From NCBI GenBank assembly GCA_030626845.1, contig DAOUTG010000002.1, positions 1-64,000 on the forward strand: a stretch of DNA of 64,000 bases, given 5' to 3'. The position numbers were made by a program, and so were the translations under genes. Positions 1 to 9,262 of this stretch are shown here, one piece after another (the first letter of the stretch is position 1; each line of letters begins with the position of its first letter). This DNA comes from Methylococcaceae bacterium (GTDB lineage Bacteria > Pseudomonadota > Gammaproteobacteria > Methylococcales > Methylomonadaceae). The notes under the pieces were generated by a model, which saw nothing but the letters and a program-made list of their open reading frames with translations, had not been told where the DNA came from and searched no databases.

Positions 1-1
1 A

Positions 2-496
2 CGTGAACGCTTAGATATTGGCACACGTTTTCTATTAGCCCATCTTCCCTATCAATCTCAAGCAAAAGATATTGTTGATTTAGGGTGTGGTAATGGTGTT
101 GTTGGCTTAATGTTGGCAGAAAAACACACCCAAGCTAAACTACATTTTGTTGATGAATCTTTTATGGCAATGGCCTCTGCGAGAGAAAATTTTAAACAAA
201 GGGTTCATAATCACAATAACGCCTTATTTTATATTAGCGATGCATTAACCGAATTTAAAACAGAATCAATAGATTTAATTGTTTGTAACCCCCCTTTTCA
301 CCAACAAAACACCATCGGTGACCAAATAGCTTTAACAATGTTTAATCAGAGCTACAAGGTTTTAAAAAAAGAAGGGCAATTATGGGTTATTGGGAATCGT
401 CACTTGGGCTATTATCATCAGCTGAAAAAACGTTTTAGAGAGACTAGAGTTATCGCTAATAATACTAAGTTTGTGATTATCTGTGCTATAAAATAA
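2..496 (+). CDS. rlmG: 23S rRNA (guanine-N2) methyltransferase RlmG, C-terminal part
   Basis: The gene is cut by the window start; the frame is open from base 2. The visible 164 residues hold a complete class I SAM-methyltransferase core: the SAM-binding loop DLGCGNGVVG near residue 26 of the fragment and the catalytic NPPFHQ motif typical of enzymes that methylate guanine N2. RlmG modifies G1835 of 23S rRNA in E. coli. The ending, with NRHLGYYHQLKKRF and then NTKFVI, matches RlmG better than the related RsmC. It converges on pstA: the two stop codons abut with no room for a separate terminator. Confidence 0.85.
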   Translation, partial: RERLDIGTRFLLAHLPYQSQAKDIVDLGCGNGVVGLMLAEKHTQAKLHFVDESFMAMASARENFKQRVHNHNNALFYISDALTEFKTESIDLIVCNPPFHQQNTIGDQIALTMFNQSYKVLKKEGQLWVIGNRHLGYYHQLKKRFRETRVIANNTKFVIICAIK

Positions 497-2152
497 CTAC
501 CCCTCTAACGCCCGATACTTCTCACGTAAATTATTACGAACACTAATCGCAAACATATTTAAACCAATAATCACCACCACTAATAATAATGAAGTTGCAT
601 AAACTAAAGGACGTGCGGCTTCAACATTGGGGCTTTGAAACCCGACATCATAAATATGAAACCCTAAGTGCATAAATTTTCGTTCTAAATGTAAATAAGG
701 AAAATTTCCATCTAACGGTAACGTCGGGGCAAGCTTGACGACACCCACTAACATCAACGGTGCAACTTCACCTGCGGCACGTGCAATGGCCAAAATTAAC
801 CCCGTCATCATCGCAGGACTTGCCATGGGTAATACTGTTCGCCATAAGGTTTCCGCTTTAGTCGCGCCTAAGGCTAAACTACCTTCGCGAATGGATTTAG
901 GGATTCGCGATAAACCTTCTTCGGTTGAAACAATGACCACAGGTAAGGTTAATAACGCTAAAGTCAATGATGCCCACATTAAGCCGGGGGTTCCAAACAC
1001 AGGCGAGGGGGCAGATTCTGGGTAAAATAATTCGTCAATATTACCGCCTAATATATAAACAAAAAACCCTAGCCCAAAAATCCCATAAACGATGGAAGGC
1101 ACACCCGCTAAGTTATTGACCGCAATCCGAATTAAACGGGTGGTAAATCCTTGTTTTGCATATTCGCGCAAATACACTGCCGCGACAACACCAAAAGGCG
1201 TGACGATCACCGCCATTAACATCACCATCATGACCGTGCCAAAAATCGCAGGAAATATGCCCCCTTCCGTATTAGCTTCTCGGGGTTCTTCAACAATAAA
1301 TTCAATGAACTTTTCGCCATAGTGCCAAATTTTAGCCACCATGCTCATCGCATTCGGTCGGTGAATTCGCACACATTTTTCTAACGAAATTTCAATTTCT
1401 TTTCCATTAGCGGATTTTACTAGTAGGCTATCGGCACTAATTTGTTGGTAAAGCGTCGCTAGTTGTTGTTGTAAAACGACGTAATCAGCATCGTAAGCCT
1501 TTTTTTGTTCCAGAATTTCTTTTTCAGCCTCGTCATTCCATTGTTTATCTATTTCTAATCGGCGTTGTTTTAAGCGTAATTGTTCTAAGCCATAATTTAT
1601 TTTACCGACTTCGCCATTTTGTAACGCCTTAATTTCTTCAAATATTTCTAAGACTTTTTCCAATCGCGGCTGCATTTCATCCCATGCGGTCGCTTCGGTG
1701 GCAATCACTTTTCCATGTGATTTAAGGGCGATGAGATAACCGTAAAAATTTCCCCATTCACGTCGTTCAATGACAATCGCCTGTTTAGGAGATTCTTTAG
1801 CTTTAATGTTAGGCGCGTCTATCCAACGAAAATCCATGCCCGTTAAATCACGATTGCCGACTTTGATTAAATGCTGAATCAAATGATCGGCATCGGCTTC
1901 TAGTTGATAATTAGATGCACGGGCTTGTCGTGCTGACATCACGGTACTATCAACTAACTCGCCCATGATTTTTATGGGTTGGTTTGATTCTTGGTATTCA
2001 TATTCAATCACTTCCGCTGGCCAATAATGCCCTAATCCTCGAACAGCGATGAGGAGTAACAAGCCAATCACTAAGATAAGTGAAATACTGACGGCGGCGG
2101 CATTCATCCATATCCACGGTGAACCACTTTTAAACCATTGTTTTATCATCAT
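497..2152 (-). CDS. pstA: Phosphate ABC transporter permease PstA, long form
   Basis: Inner-membrane permease of the high-affinity phosphate importer. The C-terminal ~270 residues are the usual permease with the EAA-type loop (EGSLALGATKAETLWRTVLP). It is about twice the length of E. coli PstA because of an N-terminal extension: one membrane segment near residues 15-38, then a ~220-residue predicted periplasmic, Lys/Glu/Gln-rich stretch likely to form coiled coil (around 150-240). Long PstA forms with such an extension are known in gammaproteobacteria. The gene overlaps pstC by 4 bases, indicating coupled translation. No pstB follows; the next gene is convergent rlmG. Confidence 0.95.
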   Translation of the reverse strand: MMIKQWFKSGSPWIWMNAAAVSISLILVIGLLLLIAVRGLGHYWPAEVIEYEYQESNQPIKIMGELVDSTVMSARQARASNYQLEADADHLIQHLIKVGNRDLTGMDFRWIDAPNIKAKESPKQAIVIERREWGNFYGYLIALKSHGKVIATEATAWDEMQPRLEKVLEIFEEIKALQNGEVGKINYGLEQLRLKQRRLEIDKQWNDEAEKEILEQKKAYDADYVVLQQQLATLYQQISADSLLVKSANGKEIEISLEKCVRIHRPNAMSMVAKIWHYGEKFIEFIVEEPREANTEGGIFPAIFGTVMMVMLMAVIVTPFGVVAAVYLREYAKQGFTTRLIRIAVNNLAGVPSIVYGIFGLGFFVYILGGNIDELFYPESAPSPVFGTPGLMWASLTLALLTLPVVIVSTEEGLSRIPKSIREGSLALGATKAETLWRTVLPMASPAMMTGLILAIARAAGEVAPLMLVGVVKLAPTLPLDGNFPYLHLERKFMHLGFHIYDVGFQSPNVEAARPLVYATSLLLVVVIIGLNMFAISVRNNLREKYRALEG

Positions 2153-4404
2153 AAGGAGCTGTATTTTTCGCGTAATCGTTGACGAATAATTTCGGCAAGG
2201 GTATTAAAGACAAAGGTGAATAAAAATAAGACTAATGCGGCAAGAAATAAGACTCGGTAATGGGTGCTATCGACTTCGGATTCAGGCATTTCCACGGCGA
2301 TATTGGCCGATAAGGTTCTCATGCCTTCAAAGACACTTAAATCCATCACTGGCGTGTTACCTGTTGCCATTAGGACAATCATGGTTTCACCGACCGCCCG
2401 TCCAAATCCAATCATAATCGCTGAAAAAATACCTGGGCTTGCGGTTAACAACACGACTTTAGTCATCGTTTGCCAGGGGGTTGCCCCTAAGGCTAATGAG
2501 CCAATGGTTAAGTGTTTGGGAACACTAAAAATCGCATCTTCGGTAATAGAGAAAATAGTTGGAATCACCGCAATGCCCATCGCTATCCCTACGACTAACG
2601 AATTACGTTGATCGTAACTGATGCCAAACTCTTTATTTAACCACGCTTGTAAATCCCCTTCAAAAAATAGCGATTCAATGGGCGTATTTAAGGTAAAGGC
2701 AAACCATGAGGCTAATAAAATCACGGGAAGTAAGATCAGAGCATCCCAGCCTTCAGGAATTTTTTGATGAATTTTTTTAGGTAAATATTGCCAACTATAG
2801 GCAAATAACATCACCGCTATCGGTACAATAATTAATAAACTGAGTATCCCTGCCAAATAAATTTCAATGAGTGGGGCTAACCATAACCCTGCTAAAAATC
2901 CTAAAATGACAGTCGGTAATGCCCCCATCATTTCGATACTCGGCTTAACGTAGCCACGTAAAGAGGGTGCCATAAAATAGGCGGTGTAAATCGCCCCCAT
3001 TAACGATAAGGGAATAGCGACTAACATGGTGTAAAATGAGGCTTTTAATGTCCCAAAAACGAGGGGCGTTAAGCTCATTTTGGGCTCAAAATCATTACTG
3101 GCAGAGGAGGATTGCCAAACATAATCGGCTTTGGAGTAACTTTCATACCAGACTTCTTGCCAAAGTGATCGTAGTGAGACTTCAGGATGTTCATTTTCAA
3201 GTGACCAAACATGCAACTGTTTATCGGTCGTTTCTAACATAAAATGATTAGCACGTGGTGATAGACTCAAGGCAACTGCCGATTGATTTGAAACTTGTTT
3301 TTTTATCAGCTCACGTTCTGAGGTTGAATGATAAACCCCAACGCTCCCTGTCGTATCAACGGTAACAAACCCCTTGCGGCGTTCTTCTGCCTTAATCTGA
3401 GTAATGGGATTCTCAGAAACCTTAAACTGGCGAATATTTTTTAACGCAGGGCGACCTTGCTCATCACGCACCATGCTCCATTGAGAGACTGTGCCGCTTG
3501 AATCCCCCACTAATAAGGATAAATCGCCATTTAAAAACGTAATTTTCGTTAGCTTTAACCCTGCTTCCACTACATTAAGATGTTGGCGAATCATCGGTTT
3601 TGTTTTTTTACTAATATCAAAAAAACTTAATCGCCCACTACTTGAGGCTAAATATAAATTACGGTGTTCTTTATCGACTAATATATCGCTAATTTCCGTG
3701 GCTGAAATATCTAACAAGGTCGAGGTTTGTTCTAAAGATGACTCTTCATCAAATAAGGATTCTTGTTTTTTAAAATGGCTGAAGACAATATGATTATCAG
3801 CCGTTTTTGCAACAATGCTGGTCTGTTCTTCATCAACTTTGATCGCTAATTGTGTAATGGCTTGATCGGTTGCTTTTAGGTTGAGTGGTGATTTTCCCAA
3901 AGGGTAACTGATAGTCGGGGTGATTAATCGAACATCATTGGGATAGGTGATTTTGTATTCGTGTTTAGCAACGACGACTTGTCCATTATCTAAACCATAA
4001 GCAACAATCCCTGAGGCAGGGTTGCCTTGTGTAAAGCTGGTCAATTTATGTTTTTCGGGAAGGGCGATTTTTTGACGATGAATGATTTTACCTGTTTCTA
4101 TCGCAAAGAATATTGCAAATCCCTGATCGGTAAAACGAACCCCAACTTCATTTTGTTCTTCATTAGCCAGCAGTAAGGTTTTTCCTGATTGCTGAGCGGG
4201 AACGTTATAGCGTGTTATAGAATGTGCTTCTGCCGCTAAAAATAAGGGAAAAACCACATACAATAAGTAGAAAAATATAAGGACAATAGCACCGATAACC
4301 CCTAAGCCACCAGCAATAACACTATATTCTGCGATCTCGTCCTTTATTCGTCGCCAACGTTGATAATAAGGGGAGGTGGTAAAATTTATATGAGTTTCTG
4401 GCAT
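2149..4404 (-). CDS. pstC: Phosphate ABC transporter permease PstC, long form
   Basis: Partner permease of PstA. After a first membrane helix (about residues 35-60) comes a ~370-residue periplasmic region with repeated blade-like segments (YLASSSGRLSFFD, LLVGDSSGTVSQWSM), which suggests a beta-propeller. The C-terminal ~300 residues are the permease with its EAA loop (IGSLALGATPWQTMTKVVL). I chose the ATG at 4404 (MPETHINF). The frame is open to a GTG at 4458, but that codon lies inside an intergenic palindrome (4438-4468), and the extra 18 residues look unlike protein. No good ribosome site is seen at either start, so the start is uncertain. Confidence 0.9.
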   Translation of the reverse strand: MPETHINFTTSPYYQRWRRIKDEIAEYSVIAGGLGVIGAIVLIFFYLLYVVFPLFLAAEAHSITRYNVPAQQSGKTLLLANEEQNEVGVRFTDQGFAIFFAIETGKIIHRQKIALPEKHKLTSFTQGNPASGIVAYGLDNGQVVVAKHEYKITYPNDVRLITPTISYPLGKSPLNLKATDQAITQLAIKVDEEQTSIVAKTADNHIVFSHFKKQESLFDEESSLEQTSTLLDISATEISDILVDKEHRNLYLASSSGRLSFFDISKKTKPMIRQHLNVVEAGLKLTKITFLNGDLSLLVGDSSGTVSQWSMVRDEQGRPALKNIRQFKVSENPITQIKAEERRKGFVTVDTTGSVGVYHSTSERELIKKQVSNQSAVALSLSPRANHFMLETTDKQLHVWSLENEHPEVSLRSLWQEVWYESYSKADYVWQSSSASNDFEPKMSLTPLVFGTLKASFYTMLVAIPLSLMGAIYTAYFMAPSLRGYVKPSIEMMGALPTVILGFLAGLWLAPLIEIYLAGILSLLIIVPIAVMLFAYSWQYLPKKIHQKIPEGWDALILLPVILLASWFAFTLNTPIESLFFEGDLQAWLNKEFGISYDQRNSLVVGIAMGIAVIPTIFSITEDAIFSVPKHLTIGSLALGATPWQTMTKVVLLTASPGIFSAIMIGFGRAVGETMIVLMATGNTPVMDLSVFEGMRTLSANIAVEMPESEVDSTHYRVLFLAALVLFLFTFVFNTLAEIIRQRLREKYSSL

Positions 4405-4437
4405 AGGGAGAGTAATACGGCAGGCGTGAAATAGCGG

Positions 4438-4468
4438 CGTAGGGTAAGCTAATCCCACTCTACGCCGT
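4438..4468. repeat. Palindromic repeat, family 1 (pstS-pstC spacer)
   Basis: GGCGTAGGGT pairs with ACTCTACGCC across an 11-base loop, giving a 10-bp stem with one G-T pair. The hairpin sits between pstS and pstC. It resembles other TAGGGTG...CCTA palindromes in the window (8269-8302, 20847-20869, 26771-26800). In an operon such a hairpin can stabilise the upstream message or weaken read-through, which would fit a need for more PstS than PstC/PstA. That role is inferred. Confidence 0.6.
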
Positions 4469-4475
4469 ATAAGTT

Positions 4476-5459
4476 TTATTGTATTTTAGCTAATGCTTTT
4501 TTAACAACGGCGGCAGGCAATGGAATATAACCATCTTTAATAACCACTTCTTGACCTGATTGTGATAACACTAGTTTCATAAACTCTTGCTCTAGCGGTG
4601 CAAGGGCTTTATTCGGTTTTTTATTGACATAAACATACAAGAAACGGGCTAACGGGTATGTTCCTGCTACCGCATTTGCAGGACTCGCTTCAATAAAATC
4701 TCCGCCTGCCTCTTTAGCCAGAGGGACGGCTTTAACACTTGAGGTTTTATAACCAATCCCTGAATAACCAATACCATTTAAAGACGATGTAATAGACTGA
4801 ACGACCGAAGCCGAACCGGGTTGCTCATTAACATTGTTTTTAAAATCGCCTTTGCACAAGCCTTTTTTCTTAAAATAGCCATACGTTCCAGAAACAGAGT
4901 TACGACCATATAATTGAATCGGTTTTGCTGTCCAATCACCGGTTAAACCTGCATCGCCCCACGTTGAAATATCAGTCTCATGACCACATCTACGCGTTGA
5001 TGACATGATGGCATCGACTTGAGGAATAGTAAGTCCTTTAATCGGGTTATCTTTATGGACAAAAACAGCTAAAGCATCAATGGCGACAGGGATTGCAACA
5101 GGCTTATAGCCATATTTTTTTTCAAAAGCATCAACTTCTTTGTCCTTCATTTTACGACTCATCGGCCCTAAATTAGAGGTTGATTCGGTTAAAGCGGGTG
5201 GGGCAGTAGAAGAACCTGCGGCTTGAATTTGAACATTAACATTGGGATAAACGCGTTTAAACTCCTCTGCCCAAAGAGTCATTAAATTAGCCAGAGTATC
5301 TGAACCAACACTGGATAAATTACCTGAAACACCACTAGCTTTTGCATAGGTTGGCACATCAGCATCAACCGTTTGAACGGCTGCAACGGTACCACTTACT
5401 AAGGCTGTTGAGACAAACCCCACCGCGAGAACTAAAGATTTCATTTTAAACGTTTTCAT
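4476..5459 (-). CDS. pstS: Phosphate-binding periplasmic protein PstS
   Basis: Solute-binding protein that hands phosphate to PstCA. The chosen ATG at 5459 ([15 protein letters not shown]) is preceded by AGGGG at good spacing and opens a clear signal peptide ending near AVA-type residues about 27. An in-frame upstream start at 5489 lacks such a site. Phosphate-binding loops are visible: [20 protein letters not shown], and [14 protein letters not shown]. The two cysteines in the middle and later part (RRCGHE, GLCKGD) resemble the disulfide pair of the PstS class with bound phosphate. First gene of pstS-pstC-pstA, under a Pho-box promoter. Confidence 0.95.
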   Translation of the reverse strand: MKTFKMKSLVLAVGFVSTALVSGTVAAVQTVDADVPTYAKASGVSGNLSSVGSDTLANLMTLWAEEFKRVYPNVNVQIQAAGSSTAPPALTESTSNLGPMSRKMKDKEVDAFEKKYGYKPVAIPVAIDALAVFVHKDNPIKGLTIPQVDAIMSSTRRCGHETDISTWGDAGLTGDWTAKPIQLYGRNSVSGTYGYFKKKGLCKGDFKNNVNEQPGSASVVQSITSSLNGIGYSGIGYKTSSVKAVPLAKEAGGDFIEASPANAVAGTYPLARFLYVYVNKKPNKALAPLEQEFMKLVLSQSGQEVVIKDGYIPLPAAVVKKALAKIQ

Positions 5460-5474
5460 ACTAACCCCTGTTAA

Positions 5475-5495
5475 GATAATGTAGGACACATTATC
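5475..5495. promoter_or_regulatory. Perfect palindrome over the pstS -10 region
   Basis: GATAATGT and ACATTATC form a perfect 8-bp inverted repeat with a 5-base spacer. On the minus strand its first half contains the likely -10 hexamer GATAAT (5495-5490). It could be an operator or a 5' leader hairpin. No known regulator is recognised. Confidence 0.4.
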
Positions 5496-5505
5496 TGAAT
5501 TTAGA

Positions 5506-5545
5506 GTGACAATAATATGATGTTAATGTGACAATTTTATGACAG
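5506..5545 (-). promoter_or_regulatory. Pho box array upstream of pstS
   Basis: On the minus strand, CTGTCAT (5545-5539) is followed by TTGTCAC at 5534-5528 and again at 5512-5506, with a weaker ACATCAT at 5523-5517. The starts are exactly 11 bases apart, the spacing of PhoB direct repeats. Ten bases further on lies GATAAT (5495-5490), a fitting -10. This predicts activation of pstSCA by phosphate starvation through PhoB, which is not encoded in the window. Confidence 0.8.
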
Positions 5546-5710
5546 GGGATTATGTTTCTTGTGAAAAATTATCACACGTATTGCCTCAAAAAATCGTAGT
5601 AGATCGTATAAAAAATAGCGTTATACGATATAAGTGTTAGCCATTTAAAAAGGTCATTAAAATAAAAATGTACAAGCCATCAAGTGTAAATAGCATCATT
5701 TAAGTAATTT

Positions 5711-5719
5711 TGTTATAAT
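5711..5719 (+). promoter_or_regulatory. Extended -10 promoter for gap-pyk
   Basis: TGT followed by a perfect TATAAT (5714-5719) is an extended -10 element. No convincing -35 lies 16-18 bases upstream, which is typical of extended -10 promoters. It would leave a leader of roughly 60 bases before gap. Confidence 0.55.
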
Positions 5720-5734
5720 CCCCCAAGTTAAACG

Positions 5735-5757
5735 ATGCTTTTATTAGCATTTTTTTT
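5735..5757 (+). terminator. Terminator-like hairpin in the gap leader
   Basis: ATGCT (5735-5739) and AGCAT (5746-5750) form a 5-bp stem with a 6-base loop, directly followed by an eight-base T run ending at 5757. The shape is that of a weak intrinsic terminator, but it lies between the promoter and gap, so it could act as an attenuator. The stem is short and AT-rich, so it may be inactive. Confidence 0.3.
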
Positions 5758-5787
5758 ACCCTCAAAAATATTTTTGGAGAAACTTAC

Positions 5788-6801
5788 ATGGCAATTAAAG
5801 TTGCAATCAATGGTTATGGTCGTATTGGACGTAATATCGTTCGTGCTTTATATGAAGCAGGTCGGACTGATGAAATCGAAATTGTAGCCATCAATGATTT
5901 AGGTGCGCCAGAAACTAATGCACACTTAACAAAATATGACACAGTACATGGTCGTTTCGCAGGCGAAGTTTCTGTTGAAGGTGATTATATGATCGTCAAT
6001 GGCGATAAAATTAAAGTCCTTTCTGAAAGAGATCCTTCAAAATTACCTTGGGCTGAATTAGGCGTTGAAGTCGTTCATGAATGTACAGGTTTTTTTGCCA
6101 GCAAAGCAAAAGCCTCAGCGCATCTTGAAGCAGGTGCGAAAAAAGTTATTATTTCAGCCCCAGGCGGTGCAGATGTTGATGCAACTATCGTTTATGGTGT
6201 TAATGATAAAACCTTAAAAGCTTCCGACACGGTCATTTCTAATGCCTCATGTACCACTAACTGTTTAGCCCCTTTAGTTAAACCTTTAATAGATACGATA
6301 GGTATTGAACATGGTTTAATGACTACGATCCACTCTTATACCAATGACCAAGTATTAACAGACGTTTATCACCCAGATTTACGTCGTGCGCGTTCTGCTA
6401 CTCAATCAATGATTCCTGCAAAAACAGGCGCAGCGGCGGCAGTAGGTTTAGTTTTACCAGAAATGGCAGGTAAATTAGACGGTTTTGCCATGCGTGTTCC
6501 AACCATTAACGTTTCTGTGGTTGATTTATGTTTTCAAGCGTCAAGAGATACAACAGTAGAAGAAGTGAATGCTGTTTTAAAAGCGGCGGCTGAATCTTCA
6601 TTAAAAGGCGTGTTAGAAATTAACACAGACCCGCTTGTTTCTATAGATTTCAACCATAATCCAGCCTCTTCTATTCATGAGTCTTCTTTAACTAAAGTCA
6701 CTTCAGGAAACTTTGTTAAAGTTCTTTCTTGGTATGATAACGAATGGGGTTTTTCTAATCGTATGTTAGATACTACGGTTGCACTTATCAACGCAAAATA
6801 A
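5788..6801 (+). CDS. gap: Glyceraldehyde-3-phosphate dehydrogenase
   Basis: Converts glyceraldehyde 3-phosphate to 1,3-bisphosphoglycerate in central carbon metabolism. The Rossmann motif NGYGRIGR is at residues 8-15, the catalytic site SNASCTTNC places the nucleophile at Cys155, and HSYTNDQ carries the catalytic His. Length (337) is normal. The related erythrose-4-phosphate dehydrogenase is considered less likely from context, since pyruvate kinase follows 8 bases after the stop. GGAG lies at good distance before the ATG. Confidence 0.95.
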   Translation: MAIKVAINGYGRIGRNIVRALYEAGRTDEIEIVAINDLGAPETNAHLTKYDTVHGRFAGEVSVEGDYMIVNGDKIKVLSERDPSKLPWAELGVEVVHECTGFFASKAKASAHLEAGAKKVIISAPGGADVDATIVYGVNDKTLKASDTVISNASCTTNCLAPLVKPLIDTIGIEHGLMTTIHSYTNDQVLTDVYHPDLRRARSATQSMIPAKTGAAAAVGLVLPEMAGKLDGFAMRVPTINVSVVDLCFQASRDTTVEEVNAVLKAAAESSLKGVLEINTDPLVSIDFNHNPASSIHESSLTKVTSGNFVKVLSWYDNEWGFSNRMLDTTVALINAK

Positions 6802-6809
6802 GGTCTACT

Positions 6810-8255
6810 ATGTCATTAAGAAGAACCAAAATTTTAGCGACACTCGGGCCTGCGACGGATAAACCTGGCGTATTAGAAAGTTTATTTAAGGCAGGTGTCG
6901 ATGTTGTGCGTTTAAATTTTTCGCATGGCGTTGCCCAAGATCATATTGACCGTGCAAACGCTGTACGCGCATTAACAGAAAAAACAGGGCGTCGTGTCGG
7001 TATTCTTGCTGACTTACAAGGACCTAAAATTCGTATTGCCCGTTTTATTGAGGGGAAGGTCTGGCTAGATATTGGTCAAGATTTTTCTCTTGATATAAAC
7101 CTAAATATTCATAATGGTGATAATACTCAAGTGGGTATTACTTACGAGCCTTTAGCCCGTGAAGTAAAACCAGGTAGTCGTTTATTACTTGATGATGGTC
7201 GCATTGTCTTAGATGTTGTGAATGTTGATAAAAATCTACGTGTTAATTGTACGGTAATTGTCGGTGGTCATTTATCCAATAATAAAGGGATTAATCTTTT
7301 AGGCGGTGGTTTATCGGCTGCGGCATTAACCGAGAAAGACAAAGAAGATATTAAACACATTGGCATTATTGATGCGGACTTTGTGGCAATTTCTTTTCCT
7401 CGTACAGGGGACGATTTACACGAAGCCCGTCGATTATTAAAAGCAGAAGGCTGTTATGCTGGTATTGTTTCTAAAATCGAACGTGCTGAAGCCATGGAAG
7501 CTATGGATGAGATTATCTTGGCATCTGATGTTGTGATGGTAGCTCGGGGTGATTTAGGGGTTGAAATTGGTGATGCGAATTTACCTGCGGCGCAGAAAAA
7601 GTTAATTCAACGCTCAAGAGCATTAAATCGCGCCGTCATTACGGCAACGCAAATGATGGAATCAATGATTGAAAGCCCAATTCCAACACGTGCAGAAGTT
7701 TTTGACGTGGCTAATGCGGTATTAGATGGCACAGATGCCATTATGTTATCAGCAGAAACAGCGAGTGGAAAATATCCAGCACAAACTGTGGAAGCAATGT
7801 CTCGTGTTTGTCTTGAAACAGAAAAACAACCGACTATTCGTAAATCAGGTCATCGTATTGAATGTCAATTTGAACATGTCGATGAAGCGATTGCAATGTC
7901 TGCAATGTACATGGCAAATCATAGTGAAATTGAAGGGATCGTTTCTTTAACAGAATCAGGCTCTACGCCTTTATGGATGTCACGAATTAGCTCGGCAATT
8001 CCTATTTATGCCTTTAGTGGACGTGAAAAAACGCTAGGACGAATGACAATTTATCGCGGTGTATTTCCTGTATTTTATACCCTTGAAAAACAGGATCATG
8101 CACAAGTTAATCGTGAAATTTTAGATGAACTTAAAAAATTCGGTCAAGCCAAACAAGGTGATAAGTTTATTATTACTAAGGGCGATTTGACAGGGCAAGT
8201 AGGTGGCACAAATGCGTTAAAAGTTGTTACCGTTGGTGAAGGATTAACGCCTTAA
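6810..8255 (+). CDS. pyk: Pyruvate kinase
   Basis: Transfers phosphate from phosphoenolpyruvate to ADP, the last step of glycolysis. The N-terminal RRTKILATLGPAT, VVRLNFSHG, and the active-site stretch MVARGDLGVEIG followed by ITATQMMESMI are diagnostic. Length (481) matches the PykA-type enzymes of gammaproteobacteria. The C-terminal domain (from about residue 350) is complete. It is co-transcribed with gap. Confidence 0.95.
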   Translation: MSLRRTKILATLGPATDKPGVLESLFKAGVDVVRLNFSHGVAQDHIDRANAVRALTEKTGRRVGILADLQGPKIRIARFIEGKVWLDIGQDFSLDINLNIHNGDNTQVGITYEPLAREVKPGSRLLLDDGRIVLDVVNVDKNLRVNCTVIVGGHLSNNKGINLLGGGLSAAALTEKDKEDIKHIGIIDADFVAISFPRTGDDLHEARRLLKAEGCYAGIVSKIERAEAMEAMDEIILASDVVMVARGDLGVEIGDANLPAAQKKLIQRSRALNRAVITATQMMESMIESPIPTRAEVFDVANAVLDGTDAIMLSAETASGKYPAQTVEAMSRVCLETEKQPTIRKSGHRIECQFEHVDEAIAMSAMYMANHSEIEGIVSLTESGSTPLWMSRISSAIPIYAFSGREKTLGRMTIYRGVFPVFYTLEKQDHAQVNREILDELKKFGQAKQGDKFIITKGDLTGQVGGTNALKVVTVGEGLTP

Positions 8256-8268
8256 ATTCTGCTTTTAA

Positions 8269-8302
8269 CCTTGTAGGGTGAAAAGTATTTCAGCCTACTT
8301 GG
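8269..8302. repeat. Degenerate palindromic repeat, family 1
   Basis: GTAGG (8273-8277) and CCTAC (8294-8298) pair, with outer CC/GG bases, around AGGGTG-like sequence. It follows pyk and may serve as its 3' end structure. No T run follows, so it is not called a terminator. Confidence 0.4.
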
Positions 8303-8329
8303 TTAAATTTATTTTGCTAAATAAAAATA

Positions 8330-9232
8330 TTATTTTTTAAAATATTCTATTTCTTGTTGAGATAACTCCGTAATTTTCATAATTAAATCAATATTCATAT
8401 TATTTTTTAACATATTGATTACAATCTTAGCAGTATTCTTATTTTCCCCTTGTTTAACTCCCTGTTCAAGTCCTTTTTCAAGTCCTTTTTCAAGTCCTTT
8501 TTCAAGTCCTCTCTTTGCTGCTTTTTTTTCTGCTGTTTTAATCGCATTAATATAATCATATTCTTTTAAATCTATATAATCATAAACTTCTAATTCTTCT
8601 TTATTCCAGGCTTGTTGGGTTGCTATTTGAAAAGCATCTTCAATTGCCGTTATATTTTTAAATTCATTAGGAACAAAATTTAATTCCTGTGCATGTCTTA
8701 AAAAATAAACCCATTTGTCTAAAATTGAATTCAATTGGTTCAAATTCTTATCAAATTTATTTAATTCTAAAAAGGTAAATTCAAAATCTCCTAAATCCTG
8801 AGTCAGTGTTTCTTTATTTAGAATAAGATGATTACTAAGATAGTTTTTACTTGAAAACATATTAAATTTAAGAATACCAATGAAATACACTTTTTTTAGT
8901 TTTGAGTAGTCATCCCCTTTTTCTAATTGTTCAACATAAGCTTTTGAGGTGTAATAAATCGTTCTTTTTTCAAAATCACCTAAATCTCTTTTTTGCATTT
9001 CAATAATGAAATTATGGCCCGCTTGATTAGTCGCCTTTATATCTAAAATAGTTTCTTTTAAAGCTTCTATTTTCGGCACTTGATGAGAATTAACAATAAT
9101 AATATTGGTTATCGTTTTATCACCTTCAAACCTTAAAATTGCATTTAAAAATGAAATAAGTATTTCTTTTTTATTTGTATTACCAAAAATCTTTTTAAAA
9201 GCAATGTCATTAGTTGGATCAGCAAATTTCAT
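8330..9232 (-). CDS. Rpn family PD-(D/E)XK nuclease / transposase-like protein
   Basis: Member of the recombination-promoting nuclease group (PDDEXK_2, formerly 'putative transposase'). The start MKFADPTNDIAFKKIFG is characteristic. The nuclease core shows ETILDIKA, with the catalytic Asp, then FIIEMQ, the E-x-Q form of the motif. The C-terminus has a tandem GLEK repeat (about residues 240-256) and then a helical tail. Proteins of this family promote RecA-independent recombination in E. coli; here the role is unknown. The gene is very AT-rich with no clear ribosome site, and looks acquired. Confidence 0.85.
   Translation of the reverse strand: MKFADPTNDIAFKKIFGNTNKKEILISFLNAILRFEGDKTITNIIIVNSHQVPKIEALKETILDIKATNQAGHNFIIEMQKRDLGDFEKRTIYYTSKAYVEQLEKGDDYSKLKKVYFIGILKFNMFSSKNYLSNHLILNKETLTQDLGDFEFTFLELNKFDKNLNQLNSILDKWVYFLRHAQELNFVPNEFKNITAIEDAFQIATQQAWNKEELEVYDYIDLKEYDYINAIKTAEKKAAKRGLEKGLEKGLEKGLEQGVKQGENKNTAKIVINMLKNNMNIDLIMKITELSQQEIEYFKK
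8467..8514. repeat. 12-bp tandem repeat inside the Rpn-like gene
   Basis: The unit CAAGTCCTTTTT starts at 8467, 8479, 8491 and 8503, giving nearly four identical copies. On the coding strand each unit encodes Gly-Leu-Glu-Lys. Because the unit is a multiple of three, gain or loss of copies would change length without breaking the frame. Confidence 0.9.
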
Positions 9233-9262
9233 AATGAGTCACACTCTATTCAATTAAATGCC

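Noticed and set aside
735-1322. Open frames on the plus strand opposite pstA
   Set aside because: They mirror the strong pstA coding frame, have no family resemblance and no start signals.
5788-6801. gap as erythrose-4-phosphate dehydrogenase (epd)
   Set aside because: The operon with pyruvate kinase and the sequence around YDTVHGRF favour GAPDH, although sequence alone does not fully exclude it.
8467-8514. Short regular repeats considered as a CRISPR array
   Set aside because: The 12-base units are directly adjacent with no spacers and lie within a coding frame.
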